Source of the DNA: Dactylorhiza incarnata
Taxonomy: Eukaryota; Streptophyta; Magnoliopsida; Asparagales; Orchidaceae
Assembly (NCBI GenBank): GCA_033032865.1
Contig: JAWHQI010000040.1
Coordinates: 6,617,001 to 6,681,000, forward strand
DNA: 64,000 nucleotides
Direction: 5' to 3'
Shown: one piece after another, positions 30,256 through 40,316 of the stretch
Numbering within the stretch: position 1 is the first letter of the stretch
Layout: each line of letters begins with the position of its first letter
Notes under the pieces: model-generated
Told to the model about the DNA's origin: nothing
Database searches by the model: none
The model's input: only the letters and a program-made list of their open reading frames with translations
Translations under genes and position numbers: made by a program

Positions 30256-32583
30256 TTAAGACCAATTTGATTGATTGTACCAACACTTTTTAGCAAGGTG
30301 GCCATTTTTGTTGCATATGTAACACTTGAGTACCTTGCTTTTGTTTGAGTTTAAAAAGGGATAAAAGTGTTGACTAGGATACCAGTGTTGATTAGGATGG
30401 AATGTTTTATTAGGATGTGAATTTTGGTTACTAAGTTTTGGGTAGGAATGTTGATTAGGATAGAACTCATGATCAGGATGAATGGGTCCTGAATGAGGGT
30501 TAAGATGGAAGATTTTTGGAATATAGGTATTCATGTTGCTCTGAGTTTTTATGCGTCGATATCTATTCGATGTATGTTGATAGTTGCGTCGATTAATATT
30601 CGGCGCATTCCTCAGATTTTGTTGATCTGGTATCGACGCATGGAGGAAGTTGCGTCGATTTGATGTCGACGTGTCTTTATTCAAGCGTCGAGTAGAGGTC
30701 GAGGCATCTGAGAGGTTGCGTTGAGTAGAAGTCGACGCACTATCATTCATGCGTCGATATGGAGTCGACGCAATTGTGTCTTCATGAATTTTTATTTTAC
30801 CTTTTTCTGTTTTCACTCCTTTGCATGTTGTTTCTTTTGGTTTAGTTGTCTTTTCAGATGAAGTTTGTGAATCATCAGCTGAGTAATATAATGTTTCATC
30901 AAATTGTTTTATTTCCTTGAGGAGGTCTTCTTCCTTATTTAGTGAATCTTTCTCTTGGTTTGATTTGATGGGTTTTGTGAATTTTACAGGGATCATCCAA
31001 GCAGGTTTGCTGGATGGATTTAAGCTGGTTGAAGGATCAGCTCCTAGTCCAAGATTTTTGTATCTCATTGTTTTTTTTTCAGTGATTTCCTTAAGAGTTT
31101 GGCTTCTCATGTTTATTGATTCTTCAAAGGCCTTTGCCTGGGAAACCTTATCCTTGAGGGACTGATTTTCTATTTTAGCCTTTTCTACCTCCTTTTCTAT
31201 GATGTTATTCCTTAATTCATAATCTTTAGAGCATTTAATTTCTCTGTTTCTCTTGTTTTTAGCTACATTGATTTGTTCTTTTAGATCTTTAATTTCTTGT
31301 GTTGCTTTTAGTTGATCTAGATACATTCTCATAAAATCATTTCTAAAGTTATCACTTTGAAAATCTATTTCATCAAACATGCTTACCTCATCCTTATCCT
31401 CAGATTCCTCTATGAGAATAAGACTATCTTCTTTTTCATCATCAGAAGATATGCTTTCTTCTGATCCTATTTCACTCCATGATTTATCATCATTCTTTGA
31501 GCCTTCAAAGGCCATCAAGCATAGATCTTCTTGCCTAGGTTCTTCACTGTCACTCTTAGAGGGTGAACTGTCCTCAGAGTCTGTTTCACTCCAGGCTTCT
31601 GCAATAAAGCTTCTTTCTTTCTTCTTCCCCTTTTTCTTGAGATCTTTCTTTTTCAGATCTTTCTTTGTTTCAGCATTCTCTGGACATTCTGGGGCAATAT
31701 GTCCAGGTTTCCTGCAAGAATAGCAAATAATTTCTTTTGTGGGGGTTTTGTCATACCTTGGTTTTGAATCCCTCCTTTTTGATCCATCTGTCTTGACCCA
31801 TTTCTTAAATCTTCTGGCTAAGAAACTGAATAGTTCTTCTTCAGTGACAGGAGTTCCTTCTTCTGTTGCCTTTAGAGCAATGTTCCTGCCTTTTGAGGAA
31901 ATTGAAGTGTTTTCTCTTCTTTCCTTCTCTTCTCTAGTTTTCAGCAATTGCTCATAGGATCTGAGTTTTCCTAAGAGAGCATCTGTTGAAATTTCCCTTT
32001 GACCTCTTGTGTCTCTTATTGCCCATATCCTTGAGTCCCATGAGCTTGGGAGACTCATCAGCAATTTGTCATTGATCTCTGTGAGAGAGATTTCTCTATC
32101 CAAGTCTTTTAGTTGATTGATGATCAGACTGAATCTGTCATACATTTCTGAGATGCTTTCTTCATCCTTATTTTGGAAGTTCTCATATTGAGAGATCAAT
32201 AGGGCCTTCTTATCTTTCTTTTCATCAGCACTTCCTTCCACCATTTTTGTGAGAGCATCCCAAATTTCTTTGGATGATTCACAGTCAACAACCCTTTGAA
32301 AGATGTCATCTGATAGAGTTGAGACAAGTATGTTCATGGCTTTTAGATCATGTGTTCTTGCCTTCTTCTCATCTTCTGTCCATTCAGATCTTGGAACAAG
32401 TGTTTGTGTGACATTGCCACTTGCATCCTTTCTATAGGGCTTTGGGGGACCTGTCACAGTAATATTGAACAAGTCAGCATCAATAGAGTTCATATAAATT
32501 CTGATTCTTGTTTTCCAAACTGAAAACTTTTCAAGATTGCACATTGGTGGTCTGGTGGAAGCATAATCTTTGATTTGTGCCAT
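30256..32583 (-). CDS. Gag of copia element A, intact 775 codons
   Basis: ATG at 32583 on minus, stop at 30256, no internal stop. Residues about 20-230 form the UBN2-type capsid region (FSVWKTRIRIYMNSIDADLF, NDKLLMSLPSSWDSRIWAI). A CCHC knuckle CYSCRKPGHIAPEC lies near residue 290. Then come a Lys-rich stretch, a Glu/Ser-rich acidic region, a coiled coil (about 400-500), a 12-residue repeat (TSTRRN-like) about 625-700, and a second knuckle CYICNKNGHLAKKC at the end. Length is large for copia gag but usual for Sireviruses. It is the only full-length retroelement gag in the window and could still be made. Confidence 0.9.
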   Translation of the reverse strand: MAQIKDYASTRPPMCNLEKFSVWKTRIRIYMNSIDADLFNITVTGPPKPYRKDASGNVTQTLVPRSEWTEDEKKARTHDLKAMNILVSTLSDDIFQRVVDCESSKEIWDALTKMVEGSADEKKDKKALLISQYENFQNKDEESISEMYDRFSLIINQLKDLDREISLTEINDKLLMSLPSSWDSRIWAIRDTRGQREISTDALLGKLRSYEQLLKTREEKERRENTSISSKGRNIALKATEEGTPVTEEELFSFLARRFKKWVKTDGSKRRDSKPRYDKTPTKEIICYSCRKPGHIAPECPENAETKKDLKKKDLKKKGKKKERSFIAEAWSETDSEDSSPSKSDSEEPRQEDLCLMAFEGSKNDDKSWSEIGSEESISSDDEKEDSLILIEESEDKDEVSMFDEIDFQSDNFRNDFMRMYLDQLKATQEIKDLKEQINVAKNKRNREIKCSKDYELRNNIIEKEVEKAKIENQSLKDKVSQAKAFEESINMRSQTLKEITEKKTMRYKNLGLGADPSTSLNPSSKPAWMIPVKFTKPIKSNQEKDSLNKEEDLLKEIKQFDETLYYSADDSQTSSEKTTKPKETTCKGVKTEKGKIKIHEDTIASTPYRRMNDSASTSTQRNLSDASTSTRRLNKDTSTSNRRNFLHASIPDQQNLRNAPNINRRNYQHTSNRYRRIKTQSNMNTYIPKIFHLNPHSGPIHPDHEFYPNQHSYPKLSNQNSHPNKTFHPNQHWYPSQHFYPFLNSNKSKVLKCYICNKNGHLAKKCWYNQSNWS
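30540..30775. repeat. GCGTCGA motif array inside the gag coding region
   Basis: Inverted half-sites (gcgtcga ... tcgacgc) recur with a period near 36 bp, so the reading frame is kept and 12-residue repeats arise. The motif is the same as in the LTRs. Confidence 0.8.
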
Positions 32584-32598
32584 GAAAATAGTTTTGTA

Positions 32599-32599
<1 letters not shown>

Positions 32600-32643
<44 letters not shown>
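32600..32643. repeat. (TA)n microsatellite in gag leader
   Basis: A TA run lies between the gag start codon and the PBS of copia element A. Confidence 0.9.
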
Positions 32644-32644
<1 letters not shown>

Positions 32645-32690
32645 AGGTAGGATCTTTTTGATCAAGGAGTTAACCTTTTTAGATCAACCT

Positions 32691-32705
32691 CCCTCTGATA
32701 CCAAT
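32691..32705 (-). promoter_or_regulatory. Primer-binding site of copia element A
   Basis: Read on minus, attggtatcagaggg lies directly inside the 5' LTR. It matches the initiator-Met tRNA PBS. Confidence 0.88.
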
Positions 32706-34045
32706 TGAAAGTGCACAATTAACCTCACTAGAATTCTCTAGAGGGGGGGGGGGGGGGGGGTGAATAGAGATTAAAATTATTTTGTGCAAAGTTAATATAT
32801 ATATGTGTATGCTCACAGATTAGAGCTTCCCACACACCAACAAGAATCAAACAAATAAAGAGAATAAAAGCAAGTAAAGAAATCACAGCACAACACAAGA
32901 AAATATAGTGGTTCCCCAAACTTTGGGTAGTCCACTCTTCTACCCCCTTGGTAGGAATTCACTATCTTGCACTGAGTCTTTTGATAAAGAGACTCTTAGA
33001 AACACCCTGAGTATTTTGACAAGGAGACTCTTAGAACCAACTGAGTCTTTTGACAAGGAGACTCTTAGAACCAGTACACTGAATTTTTTGGAGAGAGATT
33101 CTAAAAACTCTTTTACAATGTTTAAGTAAGAAAGAAAGAAAGAAAGAAGAAGAAGAAATGAATAAAAACAAGAAAGAATCTTCTTCCTAGCAAGAAGATT
33201 GGAAGCACAAGAAGTGAATTAAATCTTTCTTCTATAGAGAGAAGATGATTTGTAGCCTTTCTCTTTTTGTGAGAGCTATCAGAATTTGCAGCAGTGTGAC
33301 TTCAGAAGCAGAAGAAGAAGAAGTGCTTGAATATTGCTCTAGAGCTATTTCTCAATTTCTCTCTTTTTTTCTTGGGAGCTTTTCCTCTATTTCAAATGTA
33401 TGTGGTAGATCACCCAACTTGATTTTCTGCCGACCTCCTCTTTATTTATAGCTCTGTTAATTCAAAATAATACTATAGGAGGATAATCAATTAGCAGTCA
33501 GAGAAAATAGAAAGATGAAAATGTTTCCATAATATTTATTTCTGTAGAAGGAAAGAACCAATTCTGATTTCAAATAATGTCCAAATGAGTTTATTCAAAT
33601 TAGTCAAGAATCAGATATAAGGAAAGAATGATTCAGAACGGCTATAAAATATTGACATTTATTCCATACAAATCAGATCTACTGAAAGAAAGAGAGAGAT
33701 CTGGAGCATATTTAAATTTGTCACATAAATCGACGTGCGTCGATTACCTTTCGACGTAAGCGTCGAATTCATCCTGGCTGGACGTCGAGAGGAGAATAAG
33801 GAAGGTGCGTCGACTAAGGTGCGTCGACTTCTCCATATGCGTCGACTAGAAATCAGAGTAGCGTCGACAACACATACGTCGAAATCTTCCTAAAGTTACT
33901 TCGACTTATTCTGAAGAGAACGTCGACTACAGTTCGACGTTGCGTCGAATACTATTCGACGCATATTTACTTAGTCTTGTTTTTCATTGTTAAAACTCTT
34001 TCTTTGACTCATTCTTAGGGGTTAAGAGAAATCATTTTCCCAACA
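32706..34045 (-). repeat. 5' LTR of copia element A
   Basis: It is closely similar to 26373-27748 except for the shorter TA run and one fewer gtgcgtcgactaag unit. It carries the poly-G run (32744-32760) and the motif array 33729-33962. Few substitutions separate the pair, suggesting a fairly recent insertion. Confidence 0.92.
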
Positions 34046-34700
34046 ATTTGGCTTCCACATCACCAGTCGCAGGGCAAAAGAATGAGTAAGAATGTAGCAA
34101 AGTAGAGAATAGTAAGTGCATTTTGAAGTTCGGAAAAAGTCTCTAGTAGAACTTCAGCCATATATCAATTGATGAAAAATATGTGTGTAAAACTTTATCT
34201 TTGATTTTCCCAGACAGTACCAGACCGATTTTATAATCCTAATTCAAATTGAAGAAGGAAAATAAGAAACTTCGTCCAGAAATAGTTTTGAATTGTAGAC
34301 TGAACATACCCAACTAAATTCAATTTGGTTGCATCCTCTAATAAATTCAAAGAACCAAAATGTTGATCCTTAACTTATTAATTGGAGGTGAGATAAGAAG
34401 AAGGAATGAAACGAAGAAGAAGAGAGATTGCGAGGATCTAGAGACAAAGACACCCTTAACTTTCAGATAAAGAATTTGAAGGGAAAATACAATATGAAAA
34501 CAAACCAGTTACAAATATATCAGTATATAATATCAAGGTATCACAAAATAGAGAGGGGAGGCACAATGCATGAGTTGTTTAGACTCGAGCCGTCCACTCT
34601 GCACGAAGACCCCGCTTAGCTCAATCTCTCTATAACCACAGAAATAGATGCGTTAGTGCAAAAACATAGTTTAAAGTTGAAGTAGAGGGAGAGGGATGCA
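34046..34700. other. Intergenic or intron sequence, no gene established
   Basis: AT-rich. On minus from 34161 a short frame starts MAEVLLETFSELQNALTI and stops after about 29 codons; I cannot match it to a family. Bases 34560-34640 look unique but uninterpretable. Confidence 0.35.
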
Positions 34701-34870
34701 TGGAGAGAGAGAGAGAGAGAGAGATGCTACCAAATCGTTGGTGGTATCCATGTCCAAACCAGAGAGCTCAACAAAGAAGAAGAAGATGGAGAGGAGGGGA
34801 CAACTCTGTGATGGAAATTGAAGAAGAAGTTGAGTCTCCTCTTTATAGTCGACGCCCACCAATCCAAAGC
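34701..34870 (-). promoter_or_regulatory. Possible 5' end of a host gene on minus
   Basis: Read on minus: a TATA-like gactataaagagg (about 34845), a pyrimidine-rich leader (cttcttcttcaatttcc, ctccatcttcttcttctttg), then ATG at about 34755 with MDTTNDL, followed by a possible donor gtagca. A GA run lies at 34701-34723. No downstream exon could be recognised before the TE block, so the gene may be cut or false. Confidence 0.3.
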
Positions 34871-35599
34871 CACCAACGAGCTTAAGATATCAAAATATTT
34901 GGGGTGTCGTGGCACTGGAAATTCTTTTGGTACGCGGCACGTACCGTAATTATCCTACGTGAATTAATACTTCTCGTATAGCTGGGCCCACCTTCTTTTT
35001 GAGCGAAAAATTGTCCCTCCCGCTTCGTTTTCCCTTTGCTGAAACAACCTAGAAACGCCATTGTTGAAGGCGATCTCCCCTTCAACTAGCAGCTGACCGT
35101 ACTGCAGTTGACAAGCTCCTGTTATTACCTGTCATTTCATCCTTCATTGACAAGCTCATGCTATTACCTATCATTTTGTCGTCGGCCTCCTATTATATTA
35201 TCAAGTCCAAGATCTCCGTCCGCCTTTCTTCCTTCCCGCAATTGCCTGATAGCGCCGATGGATTGTACTGCAGACATCGACAGCTCTGGAGCATCTTTAC
35301 ACAACATCCCTACTGTTAAAATAATTTCCATCCTTCAGTTACATCACTTTGCTAGAACGTGATGTTTTGTGAGTTTTCTAAGTCTCTTCCGAGTTTTGTT
35401 TTAATATGAAATTTATTCTACAACATGTTTATTGGGCTCTTCCCAGTTGGACGTTGCTTACTTTCTGCATTAACTATGTTATTCTCCAGCTGGATGTTTT
35501 CCCAGATTTATCTAGAATAACAGGTTAACCCCTCATTCCCCTGCTTCTAATAAAATCATTTTTTATCCCGAGGCTAATGATCCTGTCATATTTCTGCTT
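34871..35599. other. Intergenic stretch, nothing recognised
   Basis: A 35-bp imperfect duplication (ttgacaagctc.tg.tattacct) lies at 35108-35175. Otherwise there is no repeat or coding signal. The right part may be the decayed 5' region of the MULE relic that follows. Confidence 0.4.
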
Positions 35600-36597
35600 G
35601 TACATTCTGATGCGGAGGCCTACTCGATGTATAATAAATATATCATATATTGGACGCATACTCTGATTGTCAAGGCAATGGAGTATTCATGTGCAAAAGA
35701 TGGGTTGAAGCGCTTAAATGCAGCGACTATTGGTAAAAATGAATACTGCAAACTTGATATTTGTACTGGATGCTTAGCTTGCTTACATTTTAGTGCCGAT
35801 AGAGAGGGCAAGATTTAGTAGGTGATAAGGATTGTAGAGGAACACAATCGTCCACTAGCTTTGAAAGATGACAGTCACTTGTTTAGATCCCATCTGAGCA
35901 TATCATATGCTCAAGGCAGTCTTCTTAAGATAATGGCGGGTGTTGGGATCAGAACGGTTTACGCATACAACTTTATAGCTGATGAAGTTGGTGGATTTGA
36001 AAATGTCGGGTTTTGTAAGATCGATGCATATAATTATGTTCAATGTTAACGAAAAGTACTAATAGAAAGCAGTGATGCCAATAGCTTGGTGAAAATATTC
36101 CAGGAAAGGCAAATGGAAGATAGCATGTTCTCGTACGTTGTTCAGACAGACGAGATTAGCAAGCTGACTAATTTGTTGGTTGGACGACCATAGAAAAATT
36201 GATTACGATTCATTCGGCGATGCTCTTATAGTTGATACCACATATCGGCTCAACAAATATAATTTGGCTTGCGCTCCATTCATTACCATCAACCATCATT
36301 GGCAAAATGTCTCAGTATGTGGAGCCTTCATTGCAGAAGAGACCATAAAATCCTTTTGGTGGTTTTTAAAACCTTTATGAGATTTGTCGGTGGAAAGCAA
36401 ACAAGTAATATATTTACAGATCAAGTTCAGGAGATGGACGTTGTTATTGTGAGAGTTTTCGGTAATAATAGGCACCGCCTATGCCAGTGGCACATTTCTA
36501 AGAAAGCACTTCGAAGGTTCCAACTTTCAACAATAACAATAATATTAGAGCTTTATTCTATCATTGTATGAGCAAGTGCGACACTGAGGATACGTTC

Positions 36598-36716
36598 TGT
36601 AGGATCAAGCGCAACCAACTGTCTCAAAAGCCCGAACTTATGGGAAGGGCGCTACTTTTTCCTTAAGGAAGTAGAAAAGGTGCTACGAGTCTAGTGAAGG
36701 AACGTTGGACCCAACA
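36598..36716 (-). repeat. TRIM LTR, left copy
   Basis: First of three LTRs; it carries a few more changes than the other two. Confidence 0.9.
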
Positions 36717-36942
36717 ATCTGTAAGACCCCCCCTCGGGATGTTACACAATCCCCCCAACGTCCAGCACGACCCGCAAGCTCCGAGGTGCTCCACATGGCT
36801 CAGAGGTGGCGCACCACATGGCTCAGAGGTGGCTTTTCACATGGTCGCGACCGCCGGGTCGGGACCCACACAGGTAGAGAAATTTCAGGATTTAATCAGC
36901 GCCCCCCTCGGCCTCGAACCCGCAAACTCCTCTGATATCACT

Positions 36943-37060
36943 TGTAGGATCAAGCGCAACCAACTGTCCCAAAATCCCAGAATAATGGGAAGGGCGCTAC
37001 TTTTTCTTTAAGGAAGTAGGAAAGGGCTACGGGTCAAGTGAAGGAACGCTGGACCCAACA
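36943..37060 (-). repeat. TRIM LTR, middle copy
   Basis: Shared by both internal segments. Confidence 0.9.
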
Positions 37061-37258
37061 ATCCCCCCCAGCGTCCAGCACGACCCGCAAGCTCAGTGGT
37101 GCTCCACATGGCTCAGAGGTGGCGCACCACATGGCTCAGAGGTGGCTTTTCACATGGCCGCGACCACCTGACCCGCCGGGACCCACACAGGTAGAGAAAT
37201 TTCAGGATTTAATCAGCGCCCCCTCAGCCTCAAACCCGCAACCTGCTCTAATACCACT

Positions 37259-37377
37259 TGTAGGATCAAGCGCAACTAACTATCCCAAAAGCCCGGACTT
37301 ATGGGAAGGGCGCTACTTTTTCTTTAAGCAAGTAGGAAAGGCGCTACGGGTCAAGTGAAGGAACGCTGGACCCAACA
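37259..37377 (-). repeat. TRIM LTR, right copy
   Basis: Read on minus, this is the 5' LTR, followed by the PBS-like tggtattagagc. Confidence 0.9.
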
Positions 37378-37724
37378 CGTTCGATTCACATTGGAGTAGA
37401 ATGATTACAAGAGGTAACTTAGAGAAAATTAGAAGGCTGTTTGATCTGTACAACATTAAAAATAAAAAGTCCACGACGTTTAATAAAAATATTTTTTATT
37501 TAGTCATTCTATCTACTCAAAGAAGTGAATCTGCTAACAATGTGTTACAAGATTGTACAAAGGCTACTAGTTCCATAGTTGAGTGTCTTACTGGGATGGA
37601 AAAGATGATTTCCTCTTGGAGGAGATCTGAGCACGATGAGGATTTCAGGTGTAAGCAAGGTTGTATTACTTCAGCTCAAAAACAGGGCCCACTTCTACAC
37701 TTTGTGAACTAACTATTAGTTATG

Positions 37725-40121
37725 GAACTATCACTTAGAGGGGGGGGGGGGGGGATATGTGATATGGCTATTTTTAATTTTTAAGCACAATAACTAAATA
37801 ACTTTATCACAGCCCGACAACAAATCACCGAAACAAAGCACACAAGAACACAGGATGTATAGTGGTTCCTCAAGATAGGGTGTCTTGAGTAGTCCACTGT
37901 CCCTTTGTGCCTTTCTAGGAGTGTGCTAGGGTCGGAAAACCTCACCAAAACTCAGGCCCGCAAGCCCTACAATATCAGGCCCTCAAGCCCTACAATACTC
38001 AGGCCCTTAAGCCCTACAACTCAGGCCCTCAAGCCCTACAAATCAGATCTTAAACAGATCCTACAAACTCAGGCTTGTAAAAGCCCTACAGAGAAAGAAT
38101 AAGAAAAATTCTCTAGCCGGATGAAGATTGACTTCTTGGACTTGAAGAGAATGCTTTTGATGTTTTCTTGGACATCACAGATTCCTCTTCAATCCTTTCT
38201 TCAATCTGAAACAATTCTTATGAGCCGATGTTGCTCGATTGAAACTTGGAGAACACTTGATGAAGATCATTTTGTTCTCTGGTTTTTGTTCCTCCTTCAC
38301 ACAGCCTTGTTACTGTTCTATTGATTTGTCGTATATTCTCTGTGCCTTAGGGCAGACACTTATCTCTTTTATAAGACTGATGAGCCGATTAATGATCTCA
38401 TATGATGTCCTTTAAGTGTCAGAGGCTCATTCCTTAACGACACGCGCTAATTGGACCATCAGGCGGCGACATTAAATGCAGACAATGTGATTTGAAATGT
38501 CTTGATCTATCTCAGCAACATTTGCAACCTCTCGACGACAGAACTTGCCATTACGCTGATCCATCTTGGACATGGGCAAATCTTCAAGTCTTCTTCAATC
38601 TTCTTTAGAGAACGATATCTCGACGATCCAAGATAACTCAGCTGCACTTGCACTCACGACGATATGAAGTCATCTTAAAGATGTCATCGTAAAATTGTTG
38701 TCGACTCCTGAGTCTTTTGGTAAGGAGACTCTTAGAACCACTAATCTTTTGACAAGGAGATCATGAACCACCAGATCTTTTATTAAGGAGATCTTGAACC
38801 ACCAGATCTTTTGATAAGGAGATCTTGAACCACTGAATCCTTTGAAGAGTGATTAACAAAACTCTTTTATAGAAGGGAAGGAGAAAGAGAAAGAAGAAGG
38901 GTGTAGGAATTCTGTTTTCAGAATTCTTATGATGGTTGTATGAAGAACAACTTCTTGTATCTATTCACATGATCGGCTCTTGATGAACTTCTGCTTATGA
39001 TGGTGATTATTTGCTGAAGCTATGATTGTCAGATCCTTCTATCTTCTTTCTGATTGAACTTTGGCTGCTATAAGATTGTGTTGATGAGCAGCCTTATTCT
39101 GTACTATTCTTAGAGAGGAGAAGTGCAATAGATATTCCTTCTCTATATTTTCTTCTGTTAGGGTTCCTGTAAGAGAGAGGAGGAAGAATGAGACCCAATA
39201 GAATAGTATTGCGGATTGTGATAAGTGCCCTGCTTTCTCTTTCTTCTATTTTCTTTAATTGTCCCACTATTGAATTTGAATTTGTTTCCCTTTCAGGTAT
39301 GTCCTAAAGGGTATATTTGTCTAGACAATAAAACCATCCTTCTTTAATTCCCGACCCGTCCACCAACATTTAAGCTTGTTTCCAAGAAAGCTTTTCTCTG
39401 ACCTTAGATAATTCTTTATTTCATTTGATGCAATTAAGGAGCCATTGGGGAACGGTCTTGAGAGAGGTGGGCCATGAGAGAGGGTCAAAAATGACGGCTG
39501 AAAAGGTTTCCCTTTTCAGACTGTATTCGACGTAGCATCGAGTTCATTTCCTCTCTTATCGACGCACCTTTGAGTTCTTATAGGAGCAGCTTCGAATTCA
39601 TCCTTGCTTTGACTGAACTCTGCTAATCAACGTTGCATCGATATCCAATCGACTTAACCATAGAGTTGATCGCTTGGCTCTAAACTTCATTATCTGCGTC
39701 GAGATGAAGTCGACGTTGCGTCGACTTTATATTACTCCGACAGATACTTCATTCTGCTCCGAGTTAAAGTAGAAGTTGCGTCGACTTCTTCAAATACTCC
39801 GACAAGTCCATGGCCTCTGCGTCGATATCAATTCGACGTAACATCGACTTGGATTACTTTGACAGAAGGGTGAACTACTTGGACTTCTTGTCAGAGTAGC
39901 GTCGACAATAACTTGACGTTGCGTCAAATTCTATTCGACGCAAGTGTTAACTTTGCCCAAATTTTGCTTCTCTTGACTTGGTCTTGACACGCTAGTTTGA
40001 GTGTGATATCCTAAGACATCTAATGACCAGATTACCCTCACTATACAATGGGTAATTCAATCCTAAGAAATAAAATCACTTTTAGGTAATTTGTTAAGTT
40101 AAATCAAATGGCTTTTCCCAA
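37725..40121 (-). repeat. 3' LTR of copia element B
   Basis: It contains a poly-G run (37739-37753), repeated ggccctcaagccctac (37975-38040), a block of gatcttttgataaggagatc repeats (38705-38850) like that in element A, and a GCGTCGA motif array at 39525-39945. It ends TTTTCCCAACA at about 40121, followed by a purine tract on minus. The left edge is uncertain. About 2.4 kb, longer than the LTR of element A. Confidence 0.7.
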
Positions 40122-40316
40122 CAATCTCCCCATATTTATCTTAACAAATTTTACAATTTGAATACAGTGATTTTACAAACATTTTTGCATAAAACCCAAA
40201 TACATACAAGACAACATAGACATAAGCTGAATAAGCTGGATAAGTTGATAGAGAGAGAAGGTATCCGATTAATGATTAACAAAAGTTTTATCATAGATTA
40301 CCCACCACAACGAGTA

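Larger units (their letters stand above)
26373..34045 (-). mobile_element. Copia element A: non-autonomous Sirevirus-like, complete
   Basis: LTRs 26373-27748 and 32706-34045 are flanked by a perfect 5-bp duplication, atttg (26368-26372 and 34046-34050). A PBS lies inside the right LTR and a polypurine tract inside the left LTR, so it is transcribed leftward. The interior (4957 bp) holds gag, a non-coding gap and an extra ORF, but no protease, integrase, RT or RNase H. Long LTRs, a spliced 3' ORF and several CAGGGGGAG purine tracts fit the Sirevirus (Maximus/SIRE) lineage. It must rely on pol from a relative such as the element at 37.7-54.6 kb. Confidence 0.93.
36598..37377 (-). mobile_element. 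TRIM retrotransposon with three LTRs
   Basis: Three direct repeats of 118-119 bp (36598-36716, 36943-37060, 37259-37377) run TGTAGGATCA to GGACCCAACA. They are separated by internal segments of 226 and 198 bp. A perfect 5-bp duplication, cgttc, flanks the whole (36593-36597 and 37378-37382). Read on minus, each internal segment starts agtggtattagagc or agtgatatcagagg next to the LTR, a Met-tRNA PBS. There is no coding capacity. The LTR-internal-LTR-internal-LTR form arises by recombination between copies. Confidence 0.92.
35600..37712 (+). pseudogene. Second FAR1/MULE transposase relic, split by a TRIM
   Basis: Frames on + align with the minus-strand transposase at 23850-25640. They show the FAR1 region (MEYSCAKDGLK, CTGCLACLHF, EEHNRPL) at 35620-35880, the core (DALIVDTTYRLNKYNLACAP, IFTDQ) at 36180-36430 and LCQWHISKKAL near 36480. 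After the TRIM come STQRSESANN (about 37510) and the following helix. Stops occur at 35817, 36047, 36568 and elsewhere, with frameshifts. It ends near 37712 at a copia LTR, so the SWIM finger is lost. No terminal repeats were found. Confidence 0.85.

Noticed and set aside
30917..31957. Ser/Leu/Phe-rich + strand frames
   Set aside because: Antisense shadows of the intact gag on minus.
36694..37358. Frames of about 105 codons repeated on +
   Set aside because: Both lie across TRIM LTR and internal sequence, which is non-coding.
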